Origin: Aegilops tauschii subsp. strangulata
Taxonomy: Eukaryota; Streptophyta; Magnoliopsida; Poales; Poaceae
Assembly (NCBI RefSeq): GCF_002575655.3
Contig: NC_053036.3
Span: 649,471,387-649,535,386, forward strand
DNA: 64,000 nt
Direction: 5' to 3'
Under the pieces are notes generated by a model. That model had not been told where the DNA came from, searched no databases, and saw nothing but the letters and a program-made list of their open reading frames with translations. Position numbers and translations under genes: made by a program. The stretch's first letter is position 1. Each line of letters begins with the position of its first letter. Below, piece by piece: positions 12,424 to 24,246 of the stretch.

Positions 12424-12960
12424 CTAGTTGACCCATTCATTCCCTATTACTTTTGGGTTGGCCTTTCGCTTCCGCTTCCGTGAAGCATTGCTATCTAGCA
12501 GCGCACGCACCATGCTATCCTCTGAGCTACAAACGTAGCACGATAAACAATCGACGATGGTGTCCCCATGGAATTCAAGTTCCGTGCTTCCATCCAGCAG
12601 GTGGTAGGCGTTAATTCTTGGCCAATAGTCAGTCGACTCGTCCCCGTCGCCGCACACGTACACTGTGTCAGCACTAATAAACGAGGACAGCCCGGCGGGC
12701 ACCGATAGCGTGCGGCTAGTAACTAGGAACACAGCACGCCCGCGCAGCCCGTCCATGGGCACCATCTTGCACGCGTCTAGGTCCACTAGGTGTGCCTTGT
12801 ACCACGTTGTGATGGTTCTTGTTCGACACACCATCAGTTCACCGTTGTTGTCGACAAGGTTCACAAAGTCACGGTGAAACAGGAAGAGATCTTCATTCAT
12901 CTCGACCGCCACCACCAATTGTGGCCTCTGGCCAGCAGGCAGCAGCCGTGAGGTCCACAA
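12424..12960 (-). pseudogene. DUF295-type (F-box associated) gene, C-terminal fragment
   Basis: About 175 residues match what I know of DUF295 proteins: PQLVVAVEMNEDLFLFHR, then a strand reading KAHLVDLDACKMVPMDGL, then GRAVFLVTSRTLSVPAGL, then DTVYVCGDGD. The tail is lysine-rich. Grass DUF295 proteins usually have an N-terminal F-box and about 350-400 residues. Here the F-box and first propeller part are missing, and the upstream sequence (12961-13300) is A/T-rich with no matching coding. I infer a truncated pseudogene; an upstream exon beyond the repeats is less likely. Confidence 0.65.
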
Positions 12961-13909
12961 AAACAAACATACAAATTTCCCATGATATAGAGCATACAAA
13001 TACCACCTGTCTAGATAGAAAATCATATGTAAAAACATACAAAATATGTTGAAGAAACAAGTCTCATGAAAAAATTGGATAATTTTGTTCTTTGAAAATT
13101 CATGGCGAATTTTGAAAAGGTTTATACTGATCACAGGGCAAAATGAGATAATTCTCATTCCTACAAATCAAGGCGAGGATTTTTTAGAAAAATGTAAAAG
13201 TACCTGCATCACAGAGTACAAGAAAAATTGTTCCCTACCAACAAGAGATATTTTGAAAGTGTTTCTAATGATCACATGGCAATTTTAGAAGAAAAAAAGT
13301 GTTTCCTAAAAATCGTGGCAAGTGGTAGAAAATTTGTAAGTCACATGGCTAATTAAGAACTTGTCAGCGAAGGCTTGCCAGCGAAGGAGTTGATGTCACC
13401 AGGACACTGGACGAGGCAGATGCGGCGGTGCCAACATGGGGGCACCGGCCGAAAAGACTCCTCTACGTGGTCATCCCAAGATATGCCCTCGAACTCACCC
13501 TATCTCTGTCTCTTCAAGTAGGCGCAGAGAAATTCAGTGGCGGCTGCGGAGTAGGAGTGCCGCAAAGATGGAGGAGGGGGCTAAAGATATGTAGATAGGT
13601 GGGGGAAGCACCGCAAGCGGTTTGAAAACCAAAACCACCTCCAACTAGCGTCGGATTACTGGTCAGCGGCCCTGCTCGCGTTGTCAGCCTCTCCGTCTCT
13701 CATAGCAACTATGCTCCTACTAGCCCAGCTTGTTAGAGCCCATCACGTTCCTTCCTGTTTTAAAACCCCAACCAGGCCAGGACACGAGCGAGTTTGGCAA
13801 GCAGCACAAGAGCAACAGCTTAGGGAGGACGGCCTACCTATGGGAATTCGATGAGGACTACGGTGATTTATTTGTTTCGCCGAGGAGTCTAAGATAAAAC
13901 TTCATCATG
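12961..13909. other. Intergenic sequence without recognised genes
   Basis: A/T-rich sequence with AATTTTGAAAA-type motifs (about 13030-13360), then mixed sequence with short stop-rich frames. A phrase near 13862 (GATTTATTTGTTTCGC) recurs at about 15419 and 30200, so part of it may belong to the duplicated block described at 15401. Confidence 0.4.
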
Positions 13910-15400
13910 CGAGCTTTTTTTTTTGAGGTAAATCATGGGAGCTACTATTCGATGCATTTTGCGTCGAACAACCAGGCGACGCACGCACAGACCCCGTGAC
14001 TGGGCCGGCCCAATAGTGGGCGCTTACGCTCCTGTTTGCGGTACAGTAACGCAACTAAGTTGGAAAAAAAACGAAGCGTGAAAAGTGCTGGGTAGGATTT
14101 GAACTTAGGACTTTCATCTTGTGTAGGAAAGCAGCTAACCAATGGAGCTAAAAAAAACGTTGGTGTACAAATGGGAGCGTGCTTGCATAAGAACTAACTC
14201 CAAACCAGAATCCGGGCAGCTATTTTTAATTTTTTGGAACTTTGTCAGGAAATTCTGGTTCTTTTTAAAAACGAGCAACGTTTGAAAACCTAATAATTTC
14301 TTTAACAACTCGGAAATTTTTTCAAAATTTTGAAAAACAAAATAAAAACGTAAACATTTTTCAACAAAAAATTCCAGAACATTTGATGAAAACGTGAACA
14401 TTTATTGAATTTTGAGAACAATATTTTGATAATGGGAACAATTTTTGGAAAGTGCAAAATATTTTAAAAAATCCAGGACATTTTAAAAAACTCGAATATT
14501 TATTGAATTTTATGAAACAGTTTTAATAATGGGAACTGTTTTGAATTGCTATACATTTTTCGAAATTCTTGAACATTTTTTGCAATTCCTGAACATTTTT
14601 TGGAAACAGGAACATCATTTGAAAACAGGGACAGTTTTTAATATTCTGAACTTTTTTGTATACATGAACATTTGTAGAATTTATGAACGATATTTTAAAA
14701 TGGGAACAATTTTTTAAATCACGAACATATTTTGAATTGTTAGAACAAATTTTGAAATGGAGAACAATTCTGGAAATCCCACCAAAATTGAAACACGAAC
14801 AAATATTGAATACGTGACTAAAAATTTCAAAACGAGAACATTTTTCGACTTTGCGATCAGGTTTTGAATATAAGAATATTTTTTGAAATGCTGGTCATTA
14901 TTTGAAAAGTTCTGATAAATTTGAACAAAAATATTCTGAACAATTTCTGAAAAAGGGAAACATTTCTTAAAATTCCTGAACAATTTTATAAGAATGCAAA
15001 TATTTTTCGAATTTACGAACAATTTTTGAACAAGACGACCATTTAAAAAAATGAATTTTTTAAAAGCATGAACATTGTTTTAAGTTTCCAAACAATTTTA
15101 AAAACATGAACTCTTTAGAAAAAGAAATTAAACTTGAAACATAAAAACAAACGAAAAAGAAAAATAATAAAAAGAAAATAAAAGAAAAGAAAAAAGAAAG
15201 AAGAAAAATAAACAGAAAAACAAAAAAACAAAAAACAAGAAAACCCGCAGCGAAATTCTAGAAGGTTCCAAAAACCGAAAAATGCTGCAAGCTGGGCCCG
15301 GGCCAGGTCATTACTCGATCGTGACCTCTGTGCGAAGGGTCGACATTCTGACGCAGTGTGCGTCCAATAGAAAATTCCCTTGGTCATATACGTTATAGCG
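13910..15400. repeat. Degenerate A/T-rich tandem-motif element, possibly Mutator-like
   Basis: From about 14280 to 15120 the motif GAACATTTTTTGAAATTC and variants recur roughly every 25-35 bases, far too diverged for a clean unit. The flanks contain inverted-looking GC-rich ends: TGGGCCGGCCCA near 14003, and GGGCCCGGGCCA near 15294 with GACGCAGTGTGCGTCC near 15350. At 14085-14150 the minus strand carries a tRNA-like stretch (TAGCTCCATTGGTTAGCTGC and AGTTCAAATCC, resembling A and B boxes). It cannot be a functional tRNA gene, since no acceptor stem is seen. Assignment to Mutator is a guess. Confidence 0.4.
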
Positions 15401-16110
15401 ACGAAAGGACCGCCTTGATTTGTTTGTTTCGCTGAAAAGCCCAATGAGACTTGGCCATACAAGTCGAGAGATGAAATGTTTTATTTACAAAACAAATATT
15501 ATTTCTTTTCGACATTTCTCTAAGCGTGTTTTGAATCATATATCGGGACAGTCAGGCGCGTAGTTTTAAATACTGTTGGGACAGCCGGCGTAGTCTGTCG
15601 TTGGACAAATGTACTACGTACAAGCTGCCACATACCAAACACTGCTCATTAATTACTACCTCGAGTAGAAAATTGCAGAGTAGCGATACACTCGAGATAG
15701 CCTACCACATGCTACGAAACATGCATTGTTGGGGCTTCATTTGTAAGTTGTGACGAGCATATATTGATCCTGTCAATTATTTGTCGTATTACACAGCTAC
15801 TTGCAGGCGTCAGAGCACTATACATATCGTTCTGCTGTTTTGGACGACGACAATAACGCCTCGCGTACGTAGCTGTTTATTTCGAAGCTATCTTCACTTT
15901 TTGGGTCCTAGGGGTGGGCTGTGCAACGCTGGTTTATCATTATCAAAACTGGGTTTAACCATATTCACGTACTACATGAACACACCATTAGAGCATCGAA
16001 TTCTATGTGAGAAAAGGAAGTGTCATTTCCAACTATCAACAAGAGGGCTCTTGAGATAGGATGATCAGCCAATACAACTCTTAGCCAAGGAGAAAATAGC
16101 CTACCAAAAA
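15401..16110 (+). repeat. Duplicated noncoding block, copy A
   Basis: This block is collinear with 30170-31080. Shared phrases in order include ATTTGTTTGTTTCGC, GAGAGATGAAAT, GACGAGCATA, CCTGTCAATTAT, CTACTTGCAGG, GGCTTATCATT-like text, AGAAAAGGAAGTGTCATTT and GGGCTCTTGAGATA. The copies are diverged, and copy A lacks the 265-bp MITE of copy B. It has no convincing ORF. It is probably the flank of a gene that was duplicated. Confidence 0.75.
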
Positions 16111-16599
16111 TGTCTTTGTGTTCTAATTTTTGTAGAAATGTGTCTTTTTTATTTGCTGGTGTTTTGGGTTTCGGGTGTTGGTTGGGTAACTCCGCCTATG
16201 CCATTCAAGTGTCAACTTATTGGTACTTAGCCGGTTCCAAGCCCAGAGAAAGCAGGAGGGACCAACAATGTAACAGTTGAGGAACGATGTCCTCAGGCAA
16301 CGACCAAGCCATTTTATAGCATGTTGTGTAGCTACTCCACTAGTTCATAACTACTAACGAATTTGATGGTCTCTGGATCAAATTCCAGAGTTGTTCCAGT
16401 ATACCAGTGGAATTGGCGATCCATCGTGTTTCACTACCTACACTTGTGAATAGATAATGCTTGTATGCCTTCCCTTGACTTTCACTCATAACATGTTGGT
16501 GGGAACATATCTATAATCTACTCTTCATCGATCCCAGATTTAGCTTAGATCAAATTCTTTTCACTGATATCTAGGATGACTTGGATTCCAAAAAGACCC
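16111..16599. other. Intergenic sequence, nothing recognised
   Basis: Mixed composition with no long ORF, no clear repeat ends and no RNA gene signature. Confidence 0.4.
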
Positions 16600-17389
16600 A
16601 TCGCTTGCGTTGCTCCACAGAGGAGCGGCTCGAGCGAACCGTAGGGCCACCGTCACACCCCCACCCCCTCCCCCGCTACCCCTCGCCGCCATGCGGCGGA
16701 TGGCGATGGTGGGTCTCCCTCGCATAGTCGCGGCAGTGTGGCTCGTCTTGGATGACGTAGCGCGTTCGGCGAAGCAAGGCGCCGGGGCGGCGGCCCCCGA
16801 TTCTCTCTGCAGTGGAGGCGACTGCGGTGGCTCGGAGGTCGGGCTCGGGTGCTCGGCACACGGCCGCTCGGTGGGCTGCAGCGGCTGACTGCATGATGGA
16901 GCGGGCCCGATTTGGGCCCATGTGGGCAGCGGTTGGGGTGGCCAAGGAGGTGATGGCGGCGGGCGGCGTCCCGGAGGGAGGAGTTGGAAGATCCTAGCGG
17001 TGGTGGATCTGGTCTTTGGCGGATATATGGCAGGTTCTGCTACGGCGACGCGGCTCTATGGCGACGGCTGTGGGAGCTGGTGGCTGTGAGGCTTCCGCTG
17101 CTGTGAGCAGTGAGCAGTGAGCTCCAAGTACACCTTCCTGCGAGCTGCCAGGGTGGACGCCGTGTGTAGCTCTGGACCCGACTAGGTTGCGGCGGGCATG
17201 TCTTCTAGCTAGATGGAGGAACTTGGGACCCCGAGGTGATGGCGGTGCTGCCACTCCTTTGGCAGTGTGCTGGCCATGGGCGGGAAGATCGATGGCGTTG
17301 TGCTGCCGATTGTCTGGGGCTGTGGGGGTGGACTACTCTCTGGGAGAAAGCCTCAATGGGACGGCGCCCGCGAGTGTCCCTTCCTCCAT

Positions 17390-17422
<33 letters not shown>

Positions 17423-18200
17423 GGCGTTGTGGAGCTCCTTGTTGCTAACCACTCCTAGATCATGTCCTTTGGGAAAAAAAGCCTAAGACTCAGGTGTGGG
17501 TCGGGCGACGGCGGCATTTCCACATTGCTTCCTCCTTTGGGGCGTCGGCTTGAAGGCCATAGATCCCTTTCACGCTCTCCCAGTGCTGGACGCCCACGGC
17601 ACCGCGTTTAGCAAGTGTCTTGCCGGCGGTGCAGGTGGCGATGTCGGGATGGTTGTCTTGCAGCCGGTGGCGTTGTGACTCATGTGGCAACGTTGGGGGT
17701 GTCAAGAGAAGCAGGGTCGTGACGGGTCCTTCGCCGTCGACCATTCGGCATGTCCTTGAGCGTGAGGTCGGGGTTCTAGCATTGTGGGGCGATGTGGCGG
17801 CAACAATGCCATGTGATGGACATGTCAGGCTATGCTTGTGGAAGGTGTGCTTCTTTTTCCTGCTAGAAACTCGGAGTTGCCTGGTCCTCGACGTGTTTGG
17901 CTGGTTGTTTGCCATAGGCCGGTAGGATTCCCTTGTGTCGTTCGTTCGGAGAGCTCTTGGTGGGTCATCTGTGGCGAAGATGGAGTTGCTTGCTGGGAAG
18001 AAGTGGCGACAATAACATTGTTTGCAACCTCGAGGGTGTTCCTCTCCTTGGTGGTGTGTGTGGGTGTTCTAGGCAGCCAGCTCGGCTTGTTGCCTTATCT
18101 TATGGGCGTCTTGTAACTGTTTTCGCCTGGTTCTCTACTAATTAACTGGGCAATTATTTCTATCTTTGTAATGAATCGAGTCCGAAGGGTCAATTTATCG
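16600..18200 (+). repeat. GC-rich noncoding repeat, probably a non-autonomous retroposon
   Basis: G/C-rich sequence full of GGCGGTGGC-type words, with a 32-base G run at 17390-17421. It ends in an A/T-rich stretch (TTTGTAATGAATCGAGTCCG) like the 3' ends of poly(A)-less retroposed repeats. Composition and style match 55490-56762. Open frames exist on both strands because stop codons are rare in GC-rich DNA; none has a recognisable domain. Borders are approximate. Confidence 0.4.
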
Positions 18201-19261
18201 TCTTGTTAACTCCCCGAACCTGAGGAGGCTAGCGCAAACTATCCCCTCCAGACTTGACTAGTGAGCCTGTGGATTCATCTCCCCACTGCCTGCCGCTCCG
18301 GCGGTGGCGTGAAGGGGAATCCCGATCCCTCTGTTCCGATCCGATTAGTAGTTTATATTAGTATTTTTAGTCCTTGTACGTGCGTCCTTCAGCGGATGGC
18401 GGTGCTTCTTCGAGATTGTTTTCAAGGCTTCGGTCCTCCATAAGTTCATCCATCAGGACGTAGTCGACGGAGTTTCGGCGTAGATTCCTGCCAACTCCTT
18501 GGGCGATGAGGTTAGGGTTTCTTGTCATGTGACGTGATTTGGTGTCAGGCAGATCTATGCAAAGGTTCAACATCGACAACTACAGCTTCAAGGGGCTGGT
18601 CCTTAGGGGCACGTGCACGAAAACTTCCCGATTGTCACCGACAAGGTTTAGTCGGCTCCGATAGGGGAGCGGCAATAGCGGCGCGTCAGCAACTCGTTTT
18701 AGCGGCCGTAGTGGTCGTTCGGCAATTTTGGAATCTCAATGTAATTTTTATTAGGAAAATGTTTGTTTTAATCCGGATCATTACTTGCAGAGATCCGCCG
18801 CCTTCGTAGCCTACCACGTGTCCACCTGAAACTCTGCTATTTGGAACGCGCCCGACGCACTGCTGCTGTTTCGCTTGACTGGCTTGTTTGTACCTGCATG
18901 TGGACACCTCACCTGCGCGCGGCGCGGCCTCACCCAGTCGCTGCTCTCTCTCTCTCCCCCATGTACCACCCACTCCCACGGTCCCACTCCCACCTACTTC
19001 TTGTTTTTCATTTTACTGAGTTTGACTGCCTATTTTTGGGACGCTTGGAAAATCCTAATGCAATCTATGGTGCGTGTTGCAAAGTATCTGTCTACCGTGG
19101 TTGTACTAGCACCACATGCACCCGTGGGTAGCTAGTACTAGTAGTTACTACAGACCATCAAGTGACAACAACCATTAACTCAACAAGACAAGGCAGAAAA
19201 ATAAGATACTGCTATTAGCCGTCAAAGCATGATATTTTGGGAAAGAAATTGCAAACTTGTG
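18201..19261. other. Repeat-like and intergenic sequence without genes
   Basis: 18360-18760 contains repeat-like text (CAGCGGATGGCGGTGCTTCT and following) whose frames are all broken. 18800-19260 is unique-looking sequence with a short CT-rich stretch near 18940. No gene is supported. Confidence 0.35.
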
Positions 19262-19488
19262 TGTATTGTTTTTTTAGAACGAAGATGCTAGGGACGTCCG
19301 GCTTTAAATTAATAAAGCCCATAACAGACAGCGTACCAACCAAGTTATCTTACAAGACCACATAGGCTCAGGCCAAACTGACACGGGAAGTTAAGGGTTT
19401 AGCGGCCAAAAGAGCGCGAGCGAAGAGTTACATGGCACGAGGCCAGATCATTGAGCATGCAGGCTCGCACATAAACAAAAGGGCTACT

Positions 19489-22400
19489 TCAAGACGGAGA
19501 AGTGGCAGTCGGCTCCCTAGCCAAAACATACACCTGGTGCAGACGGTCTTGAGCTTGCTTCATCTTCTCAGCATCCCTGCGCCTCGCCAACGGACTCCAC
19601 TGCTGCAGGAATAAGTTGCATTTGTAGATTATGTTAGCCGGGTGAGAGGGGAAAATCCCCTCAATCGCTATCTTGTTCCTAGTAAGCCATAATGCCCAGA
19701 ACAGAGCCCCAACACAACTCCACAGCACCCGTTTGTTGCTCCTCTGGACGGAGTCGAGGATGGACGTAAGATCATTGGAACACCGCGGGTCCCAGGAAAC
19801 GTCAGCCGCAGTCCGGACCACGCGCCAGGCGAAACAGGCCAGCAGTCACCGAAAGAAAACTTGGTTCGCGTCCTCGGCAACGTTACAAATCGCACACGTG
19901 CCGGTTGCCAGGCCTTGCCGTTTGGCCACACTTGGAGGTGGGCAGTCTGTTCCTGAACAGCTGCCAGAAAAACACCTTGATTTTGGATGGGAGGCGCGCT
20001 TTCCACAGCCCCTTTGGCATCGGAAGGGACAAACCTTGGCAAAGTTTACGATAAAGGGATTTGACCGAGAACTTGGCGGACGCGGTGAGAGCCCAAGTCA
20101 CGGAGTCCGCCGACGTGGACAGCACCATCGGGCTGATAAGCGCTAGGAGTGTCGGCAAGTTCGTGTGTTCTTGCCCGTTAAGTTCACGGCGGAAGTGGAT
20201 CGCTGGGGGGGGGGGGGGGGGGCGAGGCAAGGCTGAGGCCACAGACTGGTCCGGGTTGACGGCTAAGGCATAAAGGTCCTGGAATTCCGACCAGAGCGGT
20301 TGGGAGCTGACCCAATAATCCAGGCAGAACCTGGCCAATCTACCGTCTCCGATAATGAACTTGGCCCCCATGGCAAAAGCCGGGCGAATAGCTTGGAGGT
20401 CGTTCCAGAATGGTGAGCCCCTAGCTGCACCATCAAAAAAGTTCCCGTTTAGGAAATACTTGGCCCGCAGCAGATCGACCCACAGGCCTGTCGCCCCTTG
20501 GGATATCTTCCAAATCCATTTGCACATGAGTGCAATGTTGAGGATTCTAGTGTTTGTGATCCCGAGGCCCCCCAAGTCTTTGGGGCGACAGACCGTGGAC
20601 CATTTTACCATGTGGTATTTGCGCTTTGGCCCTGAACCTTCCCAGAAGAAACGTGCATGGGGTGTGTCCATTTTGGCGTGGACACGTTCAGCCAGGAGGA
20701 AGAGACCCATCGCAAACTGGGGCAGCGAGGAAAGACTCGAGTTTGTGAGTACTAACCTGGCTGCAGAGGAGAGGAATTTGCCCCTCCACTGGCAGACCCG
20801 TCCCCCCACCTTGGTCCAAAGTGGTGCCCAGCCATCAATCGTGATGCGCTTGGCGTCTAAAGGCAAACCAAGGTACGTAAATGGCAATTTGCCAACTTTG
20901 CAGTTGAGCAAATCCGCGATACGCCTGCCATCATTCTCTTGCAAGCCCATGGGAAGAACTTCACATTTGTGGAAGTTGATTTTGAGCCCTGACATGAGCT
21001 CGAAGCTTGAGCCCTCACATGAGCTCGAAGCTTGAGCCCTGACATGAGCTCGAAGCTAAGAAGGAGGTCTTCGACCGAGGCCACGCTGTGGAGATCTGGC
21101 TGGAACAGCAGTAGCACGTCGTCCGCATACTGCAGGTGGGATATCCCCCCTGGGATAAGGTGTCCCAAAACACCTTTGATGTGTCCAGCCTCGGTGGCTC
21201 TCCGCAGCATTGCTGCCAACGCATCGACAACGAAATTGAACAAGATCGGGGACATAGGGTCATCCTGACGCAAACCACGCTTGTTTCGGAAGAAGTGTCA
21301 TACTTCTCCGTTAACCGAGATTGTAGTTTGGCCCCCCGAGACCAGCTGCATTACTCGGTGAACCCAAACAGGCGAGAAACCTCGGCTGATCAGAACTTGG
21401 CGCAAAAAATCCCAGTTGATGCGGTCATACGCTTTCTCGAAATCTAGTTTGAGGAGAATGGCCGATTTGTTCGTACGTTTGAGCTCGTGTAGGGTTTCTT
21501 GCAGGGCCAGCGGGCCCTCCAAAATGTGACGTCCGCGAAGAAGGCCGATTGAGATCGGCTGATGGTACGATGAGCGATCGGGACTAGGCGAGTGGCACAA
21601 GCTTTAACACAGATCTTGAAAGGAACATTGATAAGCGCGATAGGTCTGTACTGACGAATGTTGTCCGCCCCAGCTACTTTGGGAATAAGCGAGAGTACGC
21701 CGAAGTTAAGCCCAGCTATGTCAACTAAGCCATGCATAAAGCCGTTGCACACCTCGAAGATGGGCTCGCGCAACAGCGGCCAAAAGTGCTTGAACATCGC
21801 CACCGGCCAGCCGTCGGGGCCTGGTGCCGTATCGGACTTCATGCTAAGGAACGCATCGTCGATCTCCTTGGGGAGGAACGCAAGCCCCAACTCGTCGTTC
21901 TCACTGTCAAGGACCTGTTGTGAGGGTAACCATACGTTTGCACGCAGAACCGCCCTCTGGTCTTCTCTGGTACCCATCAGGTTGATGTAAAATTCGTAGA
22001 CGTGGTTCGTAATCTCTGATTGTCGTAGTAGGAGCCTCTGCTCCGATTGCAACACAAGGATCGCGCATTTCCAGCGTCTACCATTCGTGTAGGCATGGAA
22101 ATACTTGGTGTTGGCGTCCCCCTTGAGCGTCCATTTGAGGCCGCCCCTGCGCCTCCAATATTCCTCCTCAGAGTGAAGCAACGCTTCGACTTGCCCTTCC
22201 AGAGCGGGGGTTGCGGCGAATCCTGTCCTCTCTTGAAGACAGGATCAAGGGAACATGGTCCAACCCAATCCGTGTTTCCGCGAGGAGCGAGCACAGCGGG
22301 TACACCACTTCCCACTCCGGAGACATGAACACGCGGTCCAGAATGGAGCGCACCCGGGCTAGCTATTTATTTGTCCAAGTATACCGAGCCCCTGTTCTGG

Positions 22401-22745
22401 TCACTTTCCTAAGTGCCATAGACGCAATTGCGTTGTTAAACATGGCCACCCTTGGCCAGTTGATATTGTCGTTATTATTATCGGCACCCGAGCGGATCAG
22501 ATTAAAGTCACCCCCTATCATTAGGGGAATCTGGGCTGCAGAAACCGCGAGCACCTTGGCTTCGAGTTCTCCCAAGAACTCGGCCGAGCGGGAGTGATCC
22601 GCTGGTCCGTAGACTTGCACGGTCACGAGCTCACGAAGCGACGCACGGACACGAATGTTAGCCGCGATGAAAAAGGTGCCAACCTCCCAGGTCAGTACCT
22701 TTTACGTGGACATGCAGAAACCAAGCAGCATACCACCAGAGTGGC
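19489..22745 (-). pseudogene. LINE ORF2: partial endonuclease, reverse transcriptase, zf-RVT
   Basis: The endonuclease part shows TVQVYGPADHSRS, GGDFNLIRSG and RVFMSPEWE (22630-22240). The reverse transcriptase shows KGDANTKYFHA, TAPGPDGWPVAMFKHFWP, LISFEKAYDRI-type text (LDFEKAYDRINWDFLRQ), DPMSPILFNFVVDALAA and the active-site YADDVLLL (about 21120). The zf-RVT region is long and readable (20995-19883): GLGITNTRILNIALMCKW, then FFWQLFRNRLPT. Breaks include a frameshift near 21560, a 25-bp triplication at 20982-21056 that shifts the frame, and a frameshift near 19885. Compared with the LINE at 1429-7397 this copy is less degraded. Confidence 0.88.
20982..21056. repeat. Three tandem copies of a 25-bp unit within the LINE
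   Basis: The unit begins TTGAGCCCTGACATGAGCTC and is repeated three times; the second copy differs by one base (CTCACAT). The 50 extra bases are not a multiple of three, so the expansion puts the reverse transcriptase and zf-RVT parts in different frames. Confidence 0.9.
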
Positions 22746-22750
22746 CTGGT

Positions 22751-24020
22751 GCTGGGCTATGATTCCACGCAAATTGAGGGAGTCCTGGATTAAGGGGTCC
22801 TCGGGCGTCCGGACTATGTGACATGGGTCGAACTGATGGGCCGTGGAGATACAAGACAGAAGACTCTCTCCCTTGTCCCGATGGGACTCTTCTTTGCGTG
22901 GATGGCAAGCTTGGCGATTTGGATATGAAGATTCCTTTCTTTGTAAACCGACTCTATACAACCCTAACCCCTCCGGTGTCTATATAAACCGGAGGTTTAG
23001 TCCGTAGAGGCGAACACAATCATAATCATACAGGCTAGACATCTAGGGTTTAGCCATTACGATCTCGTGGTAGATCAACTCTTGTAACTCTCATATTCAT
23101 CCAAGATAATCAAGTAGGAAGTAGGGTATTACCTCCATCGAGAGGGCCCGAACCTGGGTAAACATCGTATCCCTGTCTCCTGTTACCATTGATCTTTAGA
23201 CGCACAGTTCTGGACCCCCTACCCGAGATCCGCCGGTTTTGACCTGACATTGGTGCTTTCATTGAGAGTTCCTCTGTGTCGTCATCAGAAGGTTCGATGG
23301 CTCCATCAATCGTCTATAACAACACTGCCTTGAGGGAGGTTTTCCTCCCCGGTCAGATCTTTGTGTTCGGCGGCTTCACACTGCGGGCCAACTCCTTTGG
23401 CCATCTAGAGCAGATCGACAGCTACGCCCCTGGTCACCAGATTAGTTTTGGAAATCTGGATTATGTTGCTGACATCCGAGGAGATTCGATCTCCCAAGGA
23501 TTCGTGACCTCGACCTCCGCTCCGGCCTTAGATCCGGAGCACATCATCATGTCCAAAGATGGGATCCTAAAGCCCGACGGACTCTTTGCGGCTATAGAGC
23601 CTGGCATTGGAGAATCAGAGGAAGCAGCATCACATGCAATTATTAGAATGCCGGACTCCCCTCCGGACTCTGGTTTCGAACTCTTGGAATCAGCCTCGTG
23701 TGAGCTCGGCCCGTGAACTTCCTCCCTGCCGTACTCCACGAACACTCTTCTCCCTGTCCAATCCTCGCCCTTAAGCGAGGCTCTGGACTTGATGCGATCC
23801 CTCGTCATTATAGAGGAACAACATCAGGACACTATCTGGCCCACACTAGGGGCTGAGAGTAGGGCATTTTACGTCCCACCCACCACCCACTTCATAGCCA
23901 CTGTCGAGGACCTAACCGACATGCTTGACCTCAATTCCGAAGATTTCGACGGTATGGACGTCGATAACGGAGAGGAACGAAGCCAAAACCCGCCTACAAA
24001 CGGCCGCTAGACGGTCACCT
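22751..24020 (+). mobile_element. Gypsy-type LTR retrotransposon fragment: LTR end and start of internal region
   Basis: 22751-23249 reads as an LTR: it contains TCTATATAAACCGGAG (TATA region, about 22978) and ends in GACCTGACA at 23249. It is followed by TTGGTGCTTTCATTGAGAG, the usual internal start of one large wheat gypsy group. From memory it resembles Fatima-like elements, unverified. The internal part continues to about 24020, where it is cut by another LTR fragment. No second LTR is present. Confidence 0.6.
23276..24010 (+). pseudogene. N-terminal part of the retroelement's first ORF
   Basis: The first section starts near MAPSIVYNNTALREVFLPG and ends at 23714. A second open section runs 23789-24010 in a different frame. 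Both are acidic and have no recognisable capsid or protease motif. Starts like this occur in wheat gypsy-group elements that carry an extra upstream ORF. It is truncated on the right and is certainly non-functional. Confidence 0.4.
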
Positions 24021-24023
24021 CCA

Positions 24024-24246
24024 TGTTGGGGAACATAGTAATTTCAAAAATTTCCACCTACGCACACGCAAGATCATGGTGATGCATAGCAACGAGAGGG
24101 GAGAGTGTCGTCCACGTACCCTCGTAGACCGTTAAGCGGAAGCATTATAACAATGCGGTTGATGTAGTCGTACGTCTTCACGATCAACCGATCCTCAGTA
24201 CCGAACGTACGGCACCTCCGCGTTCAGCACACGTTCAACTCGGTAA
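24024..24246 (+). mobile_element. Truncated LTR of BARE/WIS/Angela type
   Basis: It starts TGTTGGGGAACATAGTAAT and contains ACGCACACGCAAGATCATGG and GATGTAGTCGTACGTCTTC, text I recognise from the very abundant Triticeae copia LTRs of the BARE/WIS/Angela group, which are about 1.7 kb long. Only the first 223 bases are present before the sequence changes abruptly into CACTA at about 24247. Confidence 0.7.

Larger units (their letters stand above)
19262..22750 (-). mobile_element. 5'-truncated L1-type LINE
   Basis: Read on the minus strand it begins inside the endonuclease (SGGMLLGF) at about 22745. It runs through reverse transcriptase and zf-RVT to a 3' UTR, and ends with an A run seen as TTTTTTT at 19269-19275. 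5' truncation is usual for LINE copies. Here the truncated end abuts an LTR fragment at about 22750. Confidence 0.8.

Noticed and set aside
16610..17486. Glycine-rich and alanine-rich frames in the GC-rich repeat
   Set aside because: Open frames on both strands without motifs, spanning a G32 homopolymer; typical of stop-poor GC-rich repeat DNA.
20355..21035. Plus-strand frame of 226 codons in the second LINE
   Set aside because: It is antisense to the zf-RVT region on the minus strand.
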